A stretch of DNA of 64,000 bases from Psychroserpens algicola. GTDB lineage: Bacteria; Bacteroidota; Bacteroidia; Flavobacteriales; Flavobacteriaceae. Location of the stretch: positions 529,563 through 593,562 of the forward strand of contig NZ_JACNMJ010000002.1 of NCBI RefSeq assembly GCF_014526325.1. Direction: 5' to 3'. The notes beneath the pieces are model-generated. The model did no database searches. It saw nothing but the letters and a program-made list of their open reading frames with translations, and had not been told where the DNA came from. Shown in pieces: positions 7,993 to 16,669 of the stretch (position 1 is the stretch's first letter; every line of letters starts with the position of its first letter). The translations under genes were made by a program, and so were the position numbers.

Positions 7993-8995
7993 GTTTAAAA
8001 AATAGTTTTGGAAATCTTTCTTCTGGTTTGTGTCCTAATACTGAAATTGCAAATGTGGATTTCAAAAATCCATATCCATATCCAAAGAACTGAATAAAAA
8101 TAGCCAAAATAGATTGAAATGCGACACTTAAACGTTTTGAGGCTATAAAAGACAATACAAAAGCAATTAAGATATAAAGTGTATACAGCAATAAAAGCCA
8201 TTTAAAGTCCATTAGTGCTAAGATTAAAGCCATAATCATTCCGAAGGAAAAAAGCGTTGGAAACCAATAGGTCAAACGTTTAGTTTTTGGGTGCCATGTG
8301 TTGAGAATAGGTCTAACCAATCCAAATTTATGAACCTGCTGATAAAATTTTTTCCAGGATACACGACGTTTATGGTATACAAAAGCATCTGCAATGAGAA
8401 CAGTTTTAAACCCTAAGGTATTTAATCGTATAGACAAATCTGGATCTTCTCCTGGATGAATCACACCAAAACCTCCTGAAGCTATAAAAGCAGCTTTTGA
8501 TAAGCCCATATTAAAACTTCTAGGCTGAAAATTTCTATTTGAAGTTTTTCCACCTCTTATACCTCCTGTAGTAATAAAAGAAGTCATAGCGAAATTTATC
8601 GCTTTTTGAAGGCTAGTGAATGTCTCATGTGCTGCATCTGGACCTCCAAAACAATCTACATAGTTTGAAGACAAGTAAGCATTTACTGTTTCTAGATATT
8701 GAGCAGGTAATAGACAGTCTGAATCTAAGATTATAAAGTAATTACCTGAAGCTCTTTCCATCCCATAGTTTCTGGAGTCTCCTGGTCCAGAATTTGGTTT
8801 GAAAAAGTAAGAAATATTTAAGCTTTCTGAATATTGTTCTATTACAGCTTTACAATCTATCGACGACCCATCTTCAACGATGACAACTTCAAAAGGAATA
8901 TCTCCCTTTAGAGTTTTAAAACTACCCAACAATTCATCAACCTCATCTGGTCTATTATATACTGGGATTATAAATGAAAAATGCAATGGTTTCAT
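7982..8995 (-). CDS. Family 2 glycosyltransferase, membrane-anchored
   Basis: A 337-residue GT-A enzyme: FSFIIPVYNRPDEVDELL at the N terminus, the nucleotide-binding acidic motif ILDSDCLLP, a conserved GGFGVIHPGEDPDLSIRL acceptor-site segment with its ED pair, and two or three hydrophobic helices at the C terminus. It likely transfers a sugar to a lipid or surface polysaccharide on the cytoplasmic face of the inner membrane; donor and acceptor are unknown. The frame extends upstream to 9025, but the ATG at 8995 fits both the domain start and a TACCTTTG -7 box 6 nt before it. First gene of the ybbR-coaE run. Confidence 0.88.
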   Translation of the reverse strand: MKPLHFSFIIPVYNRPDEVDELLGSFKTLKGDIPFEVVIVEDGSSIDCKAVIEQYSESLNISYFFKPNSGPGDSRNYGMERASGNYFIILDSDCLLPAQYLETVNAYLSSNYVDCFGGPDAAHETFTSLQKAINFAMTSFITTGGIRGGKTSNRNFQPRSFNMGLSKAAFIASGGFGVIHPGEDPDLSIRLNTLGFKTVLIADAFVYHKRRVSWKKFYQQVHKFGLVRPILNTWHPKTKRLTYWFPTLFSFGMIMALILALMDFKWLLLLYTLYILIAFVLSFIASKRLSVAFQSILAIFIQFFGYGYGFLKSTFAISVLGHKPEERFPKLFFKHAK

Positions 8996-9001
8996 ACCAT
9001 A

Positions 9002-9009
9002 CAAAGGTA
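9002..9009 (-). promoter_or_regulatory. -7 box TACCTTTG of the glycosyltransferase operon
   Basis: TACCTTTG on the minus strand lies 6 nt before the ATG at 8995 and just downstream of the terminator of the preceding T9SS gene. It therefore separates the two transcription units. Confidence 0.45.
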
Positions 9010-9022
9010 AGTAAACAAAACA

Positions 9023-9049
9023 CAAAAGCCACCTTAAAGGTGGCTTTTG
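9023..9049 (-). terminator. Intrinsic terminator after T9SS cargo gene
   Basis: A perfect 12-bp stem (9023-9034 with 9038-9049; core gccacct/aggtggc) with a 3-nt loop, 20 bp after the stop of the 601-residue protein. Confidence 0.85.
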
Positions 9050-9068
9050 AAAAACTATTTAAATAAGC

Positions 9069-10874
9069 TTATTGCTTAAGAACTCGTATTGTTTCAGTAA
9101 CATTACCGATAGTAACTTTAACGAAATAAGCACCTTGGCTAAATCCGTTCATATCGATAGTGCTCTCAATAGCATTAGGAGCAGTTCTAAGAACTTCTTG
9201 ACCTAACATATTGTAAACAGCTACAGTTTGAATATCTTTTTGTGCATTTAATGTTAACTCATCCTTAACTGGGTTAGGGAAGTAAGTAAACGCATTTTCA
9301 TTTTCAAACTCTTCAGTACTTAAAGTTTCTGGCGACCAGATTTTAACAGTAAACGTTTTACCTGCAGTTGAAGATGTTCCATATTGGAAAATTCGTGTAT
9401 AATACGTTTGACCTACAGTTAAACCAGTTGCATTAATTTCTTCAACTATAGGAGCTGTTACTACAGAGTCATCTGCACAACCTTCAACGACTAAAGCTCC
9501 ACAAGTTCCAGAATATAATACTGCAACACCATCAAATCCTTCAAGTTCGTAAGTAATATTCACACTAGCTGTCAAAGCAACGAATGAATACCAAACATCG
9601 TCATTAGCTGTTCCAGTAAATGCATTACAAACTTCAGCAGCAAGTCCAGAATCAGTTGCTCCTACAATAGTACCAGCAGTTGGTGTAGCAGACGGTGCAT
9701 CAACAACAGATGTTTCTTGTGTAACTGACTCAGCGCCACCACAATCATCATTAGCTGGAGCTGGACCAGGCTGAGTTGTGAAACCAAAAGGTCCACTCCA
9801 TACACTTGTTCCATCTACGCCACAATCAGTTTGTATCCAAAAATCATAAGGTGTATCTAATGTTAATACGTTTCCAGACGTATCATTTCTTGTAGGCTCA
9901 GTTGTAGATCCACTTACGACTACAGTTCCACCTTGTCCGGTACCATCTTCTACAATTTCCCAGTTATATCCAGTAGGAGAACCTACAGGAGCATCCCAAG
10001 AAAAATCTATACTAACATCAGTTAAATCATCTATAAAAACATTTGAAACTACATCACAAGTTGGTGGTGTAGTGAATGCAACAGGTCCAACCCAGTTACT
10101 TACACCGTCTGTATCACAATCCGCTCTTACGTAAACTTCGTAATCATTACTAGCAGTTAATCCAGATATGTTTGTAGGATTAGATACACCTGTAGATGTT
10201 GGTGCACCAGTTGCTGTACCAGCAGCAGTAATATCAACTAACTCTATATCCCACATCGTTACAGCTCCAACTTGAGACCAAGCTAAATCTACAGAAGTAG
10301 CAGAATCAGGAGTTGCTGTAAGACCAGATGGATCGGCACATGTTGGTGCAGGTGCAAAGGTTAGTGCCCAACTATCAAGAGTTCCAACATCTCCACCAGC
10401 ATCGTCACATACAAGTAATACCCAATCACCATCAGCAGAAACACCTCCAGAATTAAATCCTGCTAAAGGCTCTAATGGAGAAAAAGTTCCTGTTACTGGA
10501 GTTGTATTTGCTGTAGGTAAAGCTGGCGCTCCATCTTCAAGTACTGTTGCAGCAAAACCATCACCACTACCTCCAATATCATCAATTAAAAGAACAGTCA
10601 CTGCTCCAGAAGGATCTTGTAAACTGATTACAACATCAGAATTCCAAGTATGTGTAACATCTATTGTCACACTTTGTAAAACATTTGTAGTGCCTAATGT
10701 TCCAACACCTGAAACAGTTAAAGGTAATGCAAGTTCATCTGCTGTACCACATGTAGCTGCAGTTGTTCCGTTTCCATTTTGCATATCATAAGGTCCACCT
10801 CCATCAGTGAACGTTTGGGCAAAACCAAAACTGCAAATTAGAGCAAACAATAAAATAAAAGTAATTTTTTTCAT
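9069..10874 (-). CDS. T9SS-secreted protein: P-domain, two fibronectin III domains, sorting domain
   Basis: A 601-residue exported protein. The signal peptide is about residues 1-19 (MKKITFILLFALICSFGFA). A proprotein-convertase P/Homo B-like beta domain (about 22-178; THTWNSDVVISLQDPSG, DGDWVLLVCDDAGGD) comes next, then two fibronectin type III domains (about 180-270 and 272-370), a beta domain (375-510) and a C-terminal T9SS type A sorting domain (FTYFPNPVKDELTLN to the end, IRVLKQ). No protease domain accompanies the P-domain. It is probably an adhesin or surface-layer protein released or anchored through T9SS. The N terminus is closely similar to the protein encoded at 12811-15441, so the two are paralogues. 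Confidence 0.85.
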   Translation of the reverse strand: MKKITFILLFALICSFGFAQTFTDGGGPYDMQNGNGTTAATCGTADELALPLTVSGVGTLGTTNVLQSVTIDVTHTWNSDVVISLQDPSGAVTVLLIDDIGGSGDGFAATVLEDGAPALPTANTTPVTGTFSPLEPLAGFNSGGVSADGDWVLLVCDDAGGDVGTLDSWALTFAPAPTCADPSGLTATPDSATSVDLAWSQVGAVTMWDIELVDITAAGTATGAPTSTGVSNPTNISGLTASNDYEVYVRADCDTDGVSNWVGPVAFTTPPTCDVVSNVFIDDLTDVSIDFSWDAPVGSPTGYNWEIVEDGTGQGGTVVVSGSTTEPTRNDTSGNVLTLDTPYDFWIQTDCGVDGTSVWSGPFGFTTQPGPAPANDDCGGAESVTQETSVVDAPSATPTAGTIVGATDSGLAAEVCNAFTGTANDDVWYSFVALTASVNITYELEGFDGVAVLYSGTCGALVVEGCADDSVVTAPIVEEINATGLTVGQTYYTRIFQYGTSSTAGKTFTVKIWSPETLSTEEFENENAFTYFPNPVKDELTLNAQKDIQTVAVYNMLGQEVLRTAPNAIESTIDMNGFSQGAYFVKVTIGNVTETIRVLKQ

Positions 10875-10980
10875 ATTTAGTTGAATTTAATTTATTAAGT
10901 CTTAAAATTATGATAATTCTTAAACAAAGTGAACTATAAATTATATAATCGATTAAATGCAAAAAACATCGTTAAAAAGC

Positions 10981-11015
10981 GCCTACTGTTCTAATACTCA
11001 AAGTATTAAACAGGC
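10981..11015 (-). terminator. Intrinsic terminator after the FG-GAP gene
   Basis: A long interrupted hairpin: ctgtt 10986-10990 pairs with aacag 11009-11013, and taatact 10992-10998 pairs with agtatta 11002-11008. On the minus strand it is followed by a short T run. It lies just past the stop of the 569-residue protein. Confidence 0.6.
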
Positions 11016-11018
11016 ATC

Positions 11019-12728
11019 TTATTTCTTTACAACCTTAAAGGTGCTTGACTGATTTTCGAACGTTATGTTGAGTAAATAAATTCCAGACTTAAAATTCGCC
11101 ATATCGATAGTTTGAAATTTATTCTGTGTAGTAACCTTTGAGAGTAACTGTCCTTGGATGGTATATAATGAAATGTCTTGTATAAACTTTGTTGTTTCAA
11201 TATATAAATTTTGCGCAACAGGATTATTAAAAGTGATATTATTCTCTTCGTAAGTATTTACACTTAGCGTATCTCCTTCGGTTAGAATCAAAGTTTGATT
11301 AACCTGAACATCCGTATAGGTTTCTTCTAGACCATTAGGCCAATAGATTTTTATATAATCTATAACAGAGTGGTTGCCTAAGCCAAAATGTGTTCTGTCT
11401 GTCATTTGAGCTAAATAGCCTTCACCACATATTGTATAGGCATATTGTTTATAACCATCTGTAGAGATTTCAATTCTGGCTCCTATAGCATTTGCATTGC
11501 TTTGTACTCCTATAAGCTTTAATTTAATCCAGTTATTTGAATTGCTACTAACATTCCTCCATAGAAATACATTTTCATTTGCATTATTACTCACTACTAT
11601 ATCTAGTAGTCCGTCATTGTCAATATCTCCAGTAGCATTAGAATAACTTGCTCCATTATCGTTTGGAAAGCAGTTATTATTTAATACATAGTTTGTATTG
11701 TTATTGTTTTCATAAAATGCTGCTGAAAGTAATCCTGAACTACTACCATCTAATTGACCACTCACATATAAATCTACATCCATATCATTATCAGCTTCAA
11801 AAAATGAAGCGCCCCAGCCAATACTATTAAATGAAGTTCCGGTTGCCATAGCTACGTCTTGAAATGTTTCATCACCATTGTTTCTAAAAAGATAATTTCC
11901 CGTAGGATTATTGGTGACATAGATATCAAAATAACCATCTCTATTATAATCACCAACAGTTACAGACATCGCATCTACTGATATATTTGTTCCTGAAGAC
12001 GCGCTAATATCTGTAAACGTACCATCACCATTATTTCGATAAAGCTTGTTTTCATAGCTTAATTTATCATTTGACACATACAAGTCTTGATAGCCATCAT
12101 TATTAATATCTACAAACGCCGAACAAAATGAAAATACCGGATTTTGATCTATTCCAGATTGAGAAGTGATATCTGTAAATGTACCATCACCATTATTTTT
12201 ATATAACTTATTAGTAATATCTGAGGTTCTATTACTTAAAAATACATCAAGAAAGCCGTCATTATTTATATCTCCCCAAGACGCTCCATAGGTAAACATA
12301 TTGGTTATTATCATTCCTGTGTTTACAGAAATATCTTGAAAAACCATATTACCTAAATTTTCGAACATTTTATTCCCCTGAGCATCACTTGTTACAAATA
12401 AATCATTATCTCCATCATTGTCAAAATCAACCCATGTTACAGATTTAGTTTGATAGTCAATGCTAGATAACCCAAAATCTTGTTCGATAAAACTTCCATT
12501 GTTATTTTTAAAAAACCGCAATGGATTATTTTCAGAAGATGTAAGCGTAATATCATCCCAGCCATCATTATCAAAATCAAAAAATGAAAGACCATTTCCT
12601 AAAAAAGTATCTCCTGTTGAAGTGTTAAGCCCCAAATTTGTTGCTTGATTTTCAAATAGTGTTTGTGCATTTAAAAAATTTGCTGCACATATAATGAGTA
12701 AAATACAATATTGACACTGTTGCTTCAT
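11019..12728 (-). CDS. FG-GAP/VCBS repeat protein with ASPIC/UnbV domain and T9SS sorting signal
   Basis: A 569-residue exported protein: a signal peptide (to about residue 21), then about seven FG-GAP/VCBS blade repeats recognisable by the recurring DFDNDGWDD / DINNDGFLDVF / DYNRDGYFDIY calcium-binding-like loops. An ASPIC/UnbV-type domain follows (GARIEIS...GYLAQMTDRTHFGLG...IKIYWPNGLEET). The C-terminal ~75 residues are a T9SS sorting domain (NPVAQNLYIE ... GIYLLNITF ... FKVVKK). The likely structure is a beta-propeller on the cell surface or secreted, possibly for adhesion or glycan binding. The substrate is unknown. It sits between two paralogous P-domain proteins; terminators on both sides suggest separate transcription. 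Confidence 0.87.
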   Translation of the reverse strand: MKQQCQYCILLIICAANFLNAQTLFENQATNLGLNTSTGDTFLGNGLSFFDFDNDGWDDITLTSSENNPLRFFKNNNGSFIEQDFGLSSIDYQTKSVTWVDFDNDGDNDLFVTSDAQGNKMFENLGNMVFQDISVNTGMIITNMFTYGASWGDINNDGFLDVFLSNRTSDITNKLYKNNGDGTFTDITSQSGIDQNPVFSFCSAFVDINNDGYQDLYVSNDKLSYENKLYRNNGDGTFTDISASSGTNISVDAMSVTVGDYNRDGYFDIYVTNNPTGNYLFRNNGDETFQDVAMATGTSFNSIGWGASFFEADNDMDVDLYVSGQLDGSSSGLLSAAFYENNNNTNYVLNNNCFPNDNGASYSNATGDIDNDGLLDIVVSNNANENVFLWRNVSSNSNNWIKLKLIGVQSNANAIGARIEISTDGYKQYAYTICGEGYLAQMTDRTHFGLGNHSVIDYIKIYWPNGLEETYTDVQVNQTLILTEGDTLSVNTYEENNITFNNPVAQNLYIETTKFIQDISLYTIQGQLLSKVTTQNKFQTIDMANFKSGIYLLNITFENQSSTFKVVKK

Positions 12729-12760
12729 AGAATATGATGTCTAATACACTAATATAAACA

Positions 12761-12788
12761 AAAAAGAGGTCTGAAAAGACCTCTTTTT
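12761..12788 (-). terminator. Intrinsic terminator after the large P-domain protein
   Basis: A perfect 12-bp stem (12761-12772 with 12777-12788; core gaggtct/agacctc) with a GAAA-type loop and T tract, located 23 bp after the stop on the minus strand. Confidence 0.9.
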
Positions 12789-12810
12789 ATTAAATAGTAT
12801 AAGATTCAAC

Positions 12811-15441
12811 TTATTGTTTTAACACTCTAATAGTTTTAGTTTGGTTTCCTATAGAAACTTTTACAAGATACGCTCCAGACTGAACATTAGACATGTCTAT
12901 ATTTTGGATTGTATTTTGACTATCAATAGCAATGATACGTTGTCCTAATACATTAAATACTTCAACATTGTCAATCGCTCTTGGAGAATTTAATGTCAGT
13001 ACATCCTTAACTGGGTTCGGGAAATATGAGAATCCATCAAAAGTACTGTCTGTTACACCTAACGTAGATGGAGACCATGCACAAATATTAAAGTTTCCTT
13101 TAAAGTTATCTTGCCACTCCCATACTCTTACTAATAATACGTCTCCTGGAGTTAAGCCTGTTAATTCTACTAAAGATAAAAGGCCATCTCCACCATCGTC
13201 ATCACAGGCGATTTCAACTAAACTACCTGATGTTCCTGTATATACTTCCATTACAGTATCTTCAATAATAGGTTCTTCAGAAGATGCAGAAATTTCTATA
13301 TTAACTTCTCCTGTGCTAGGCACAACCACTTTAAACCACACATCTCCTGCTGGATTAGATGAAGAACAACTTGCTTCATTATCATTCTCAATAGAATCTG
13401 TTGCTCCTATATTAGTACCAAACATGATAGTCTCACATAAAGTATCTCCTACAGGTAAATTGATCGCTCCGGCAACCTCATCATTTTCAGGTGCTGGTGG
13501 AGGACATGTAAATTCAAATGTTCCGACTGTAAAGCTACAGTCAGGATCTAAAGCAACCAATTCGATATTTACTACATCACCACTATTATATGGTCCAACA
13601 GATACTGTACCTGCCTCAACTGGATATGTATTAGTCCCATCATCAAAAACGCTACCTGCATCTCCTGCATCTGACACTTCTATTTCAACTGTATAAGTAC
13701 CTGTTCCATCTGGATTACATGTTTCTTCTACTTCTGTTGCACTATCAACAACCGCTGCAGAACATGTAGCTGGTGCTACACATGATACATCTAAAGTATA
13801 TTCTCCTGCATTACCTGAGAATCCATGAACTAACACATAATACTCGGTTCCTACTGTTGTTGGGAATGTAATTAAAGAAGTGGTTCCTGCACCTCCATCA
13901 TCATCACCATCTAAACAGGTTAAATCGCCACAAACTCCAGTAAATACTCTAATTTTTGTATCAAATGTTGACAAGCTCAAATCTAATGTCACATCATCTC
14001 CTACTGTACCAGCAGCAGCACCTGCGTTATTAGAATTAGCACCTACAAAAGTATACCATACCGCACCTCCAGTACCTGAAGATGTACCACAAAATCCTGG
14101 ATCATTATCACCTTCATCTGAAGCAAATGTGGTGTCTCCAATATATTGACCTCCACAAACGATAGTTTCAGCATTTTCACACTCGTCATTTGCTGGTGGT
14201 GTTTCAGAATCACATAATAATGATAATTGGTAATCTCCAGTTGCTGTATTGAAACCTTCTACTCGTATTAAATAAGTTGTTACACCATCAGATAACCAAG
14301 ATACTTCAGATTGTAATCCGCAAAAATCATCGTTGGTAGCAACCTCTGCTCCGTCACATGCATCAAATACAGTAATGACTGTATCAAAACCAGATCCACA
14401 AAGACTTGCTGTGATATTATCATCGACGACTGTTCCTGTATAAGAATACCATACATCAAAACTTTCGTTTCCATCTGAATCATTAGCAAAACTTGTTTCT
14501 CCTGTCACAGTATCGTTACATCCTATAGCTTCAGCAGAAAGACAATCGTCATTATCTGGAATGTTTGCAGAAGCACATTCTACAGTAAGACTGTAATCTC
14601 CAGTTGCACCGCTAAAACCTTGTACTGAAATTAAATAAGTCGTTACACCATCTGAAGTGAATGAAACTTCAGACTGTAATCCACAACTATCATCGTTTGT
14701 TGCAACTTCTGTTCCGTCACATGCATCATAAATGGTGATAATTGTATCAAATCCTGAACCGCATAAACTTGCAGTAACTGAATCATCTACAACGGTTCCA
14801 GTAAATGAGAACCATACTTCACTATCAACTGATAGACTATTATTTCCTGAAGCCGTATTATCTATACAATCTAAAGCAATTGCATTGATACAATCATCAT
14901 TAGCTGGAGGAGGTGGAGGACCAAATGTCAGCGACCAGCTATCAACTGTACCTGTATCACCACCTGCACCGTCGCAAACAAGTAAGTTCCAATCACCATC
15001 AGCACTTAAACCGTTAAACCCTGCTAAAGCTTCGAGTGGTAAAAATGTCCCAGTAACTGGAGTCATAGCAGTAGTTGGCAATGTTTCTGTTGCTGAATCA
15101 TCTAAGATACAGTCTGTAAAACCATCTCCACTACCACCAATTCCATCAATCAATAGTACAGTAGTTGCTCCTGAAGGATCTTGCAGACTTACTGTAATAT
15201 CAGAATTCCAGGTGTGTGTTGCATTAAACGTTACACTCTGTAAAATGTTAGTTGAGGCATCAAGAGTTCCTACTCCAGAAACCGTTAATGGCAATATTAG
15301 CTCATCTATTGTTCCGCAAGTAGCACCTGTTCCTCCGTTTCCGTTTTGTATGTCATGTACAACTCCATCTGTAAAGGTTTGAGCAAAACCGAGGGTTGTT
15401 GCCATACATAAGCATAGCAACCATAAAGTAATTTTTTTCAT
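12811..15441 (-). CDS. Large T9SS-secreted P-domain protein with repeated beta modules
   Basis: An 876-residue exported protein. The signal peptide is residues 1-20; the ATG at 15441 places it at the N terminus, whereas the open frame from 15480 does not. A P/Homo B-like domain (about 23-174) is followed by two near-identical ~110-residue modules (181-291 and 297-412; both contain TASLCGSGFDT and ACDG.EVATNDD). Two more divergent modules of the same kind and a Cys-containing linker follow. A T9SS type A sorting domain is at the end (FSYFPNPVKDVLTLNS ... IRVLKQ). Paired cysteines in the modules suggest disulfides outside the cell. There is no protease domain. It is probably a surface or matrix protein and is a paralogue of the protein at 9069-10874. 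Confidence 0.85.
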   Translation of the reverse strand: MKKITLWLLCLCMATTLGFAQTFTDGVVHDIQNGNGGTGATCGTIDELILPLTVSGVGTLDASTNILQSVTFNATHTWNSDITVSLQDPSGATTVLLIDGIGGSGDGFTDCILDDSATETLPTTAMTPVTGTFLPLEALAGFNGLSADGDWNLLVCDGAGGDTGTVDSWSLTFGPPPPPANDDCINAIALDCIDNTASGNNSLSVDSEVWFSFTGTVVDDSVTASLCGSGFDTIITIYDACDGTEVATNDDSCGLQSEVSFTSDGVTTYLISVQGFSGATGDYSLTVECASANIPDNDDCLSAEAIGCNDTVTGETSFANDSDGNESFDVWYSYTGTVVDDNITASLCGSGFDTVITVFDACDGAEVATNDDFCGLQSEVSWLSDGVTTYLIRVEGFNTATGDYQLSLLCDSETPPANDECENAETIVCGGQYIGDTTFASDEGDNDPGFCGTSSGTGGAVWYTFVGANSNNAGAAAGTVGDDVTLDLSLSTFDTKIRVFTGVCGDLTCLDGDDDGGAGTTSLITFPTTVGTEYYVLVHGFSGNAGEYTLDVSCVAPATCSAAVVDSATEVEETCNPDGTGTYTVEIEVSDAGDAGSVFDDGTNTYPVEAGTVSVGPYNSGDVVNIELVALDPDCSFTVGTFEFTCPPPAPENDEVAGAINLPVGDTLCETIMFGTNIGATDSIENDNEASCSSSNPAGDVWFKVVVPSTGEVNIEISASSEEPIIEDTVMEVYTGTSGSLVEIACDDDGGDGLLSLVELTGLTPGDVLLVRVWEWQDNFKGNFNICAWSPSTLGVTDSTFDGFSYFPNPVKDVLTLNSPRAIDNVEVFNVLGQRIIAIDSQNTIQNIDMSNVQSGAYLVKVSIGNQTKTIRVLKQ
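14206..14901 (-). repeat. Tandem ~110-residue coding modules
   Basis: Two consecutive modules of the large T9SS protein (residues 181-291 and 297-412) share long identical stretches such as CGLQSEVS and SDGVTTYLI. This indicates a recent internal duplication. Confidence 0.75.
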
Positions 15442-15757
15442 TTTTTGTTGGTTTTTAGTTATTGAATTAATTAACAGCACGTAAATTATTCATATTAAAT
15501 ACCTTACAAACAAAAATTCCTTAACAAGATATTAACAATTCGATGAATTATAAGATATTACCGACAAAAGGCAATAATGATTTTTTAATAATTCATATTT
15601 TGAGTTAAAAAATTGAGTTTATTGCAGTTTACACCTTTTTTTAAGAATTTAATCTGATTATTTATCGCTTTATATATCGGATTATATTGCATTTAAACGT
15701 GTAAAGTCTTGGATTTAAATTACCTTAACTCATAATAAAAAAGTATAGAAACGAAAA
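15442..15757. other. Intergenic region without recognisable gene
   Basis: About 315 bp of very AT-rich sequence. It holds a possible hairpin (taatctgat 15650-15658 with atcggatta 15676-15684) and presumably the minus-strand promoter for the large T9SS gene, but I see no exact TAnnTTTG box close to its start and no convincing ORF. Confidence 0.5.
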
Positions 15758-15782
15758 AAACCGATGCTTATCACATCGGTTT
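15758..15782 (-). terminator. Intrinsic terminator of fabI
   Basis: Stem aaaccgatg/catcggttt (15758-15766 with 15774-15782), 7-nt loop, followed on the minus strand by a run of T. It lies 20 bp after the fabI stop. Confidence 0.85.
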
Positions 15783-15802
15783 AAATATAGATTTAAAAGT
15801 TT

Positions 15803-16621
15803 TTATTGCTTATCAACAAAGGCTTCCATAACGGCATCACTCACACCCATATTACTAAAACCTCCATCATTATATAGATTTTGTAATGTAACGCGTTTAG
15901 TCAAATCACTAAACAAAGTTACTGTATAGTTGGCACAATCTACAGCTGTGGCATTTCCTAAAGGAGACATCTTATCAGCATAAGCGATAAATCCATCAAA
16001 GCCCTTAACACCTTGACCTGCCGTAGTTGGTGTTGGTGATTGAGAAATGGTGTTCACTCTTACCTTTTTATCTCTTCCGAAGAAATAACCAAAGCTACGA
16101 GCAACACTTTCTAAATACGCTTTATTATCTGCCATATCATTGTAATCAGGAAACACACGTTGTGCTGCCATATAAGTTAGTGCTACAATACTTCCCCATT
16201 CACTCATAGCATCTGCCTTATATAAGGTTTGCATGACTTTATGAAATGACATTGCAGACACATCTGTACCCTTTTGAGTCCAATCATATTTTTGATCGGT
16301 GTAAGCTCGTCCTTTCCTCACATTAACAGACATCCCAATAGAATGCAAAACGAAATCTATTTTACCGCCTAAGATTTCCATTGATTGTTCAACAAGGTTT
16401 TGTAAATCCTCTTCTGATGTAGCGTCTGCAGGAATAATTTGCGAGCCTGTTTTCTCTGCCAATTCGTTTATTTGTCCCATTCGCATTGCGATTGGAGCAT
16501 TAGTAAGGACGAACGTCCCTCCTTCTTCATGTACACGTTCTGCTGTTTTCCAAGCAATTGAATTAGCATCTAGTGCTCCAAATATAATTCCGCGTTTTCC
16601 TTTTAATAAATTGTATGACAT
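15803..16621 (-). CDS. fabI: Enoyl-[acyl-carrier-protein] reductase FabI
   Basis: NAD(P)H-dependent reduction of trans-2-enoyl-ACP, the final step of each fatty-acid elongation cycle. The 272-residue short-chain dehydrogenase-like protein opens with a dinucleotide-binding segment (KGKRGIIFGALDANSIAWK) of the FabI type. The catalytic Tyr-x6-Lys is seen in DYNDMADNK, and the substrate loop SPTPTTAGQGVKGFD follows. Length is normal. A TATCTTTG box lies at 16659-16666, giving a ~35-nt leader, and a terminator follows. It is therefore probably monocistronic. Confidence 0.95.
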   Translation of the reverse strand: MSYNLLKGKRGIIFGALDANSIAWKTAERVHEEGGTFVLTNAPIAMRMGQINELAEKTGSQIIPADATSEEDLQNLVEQSMEILGGKIDFVLHSIGMSVNVRKGRAYTDQKYDWTQKGTDVSAMSFHKVMQTLYKADAMSEWGSIVALTYMAAQRVFPDYNDMADNKAYLESVARSFGYFFGRDKKVRVNTISQSPTPTTAGQGVKGFDGFIAYADKMSPLGNATAVDCANYTVTLFSDLTKRVTLQNLYNDGGFSNMGVSDAVMEAFVDKQ

Positions 16622-16658
16622 GCTATTATAATTATGATGTTAGTTGGTTTTATATCGT

Positions 16659-16666
16659 CAAAGATA
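16659..16666 (-). promoter_or_regulatory. -7 box TATCTTTG of fabI
   Basis: A consensus -7 box on the minus strand, between the recN stop and the fabI start at 16621. No matching -33 TTG is seen upstream. Confidence 0.4.
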
Positions 16667-16669
16667 GTA

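Noticed and set aside
12932..15382. Long plus-strand open frames opposite the large T9SS gene
   Set aside because: They are shadows of a Thr/Ser/Asp/Gly-rich coding strand; no family features and poor start context.
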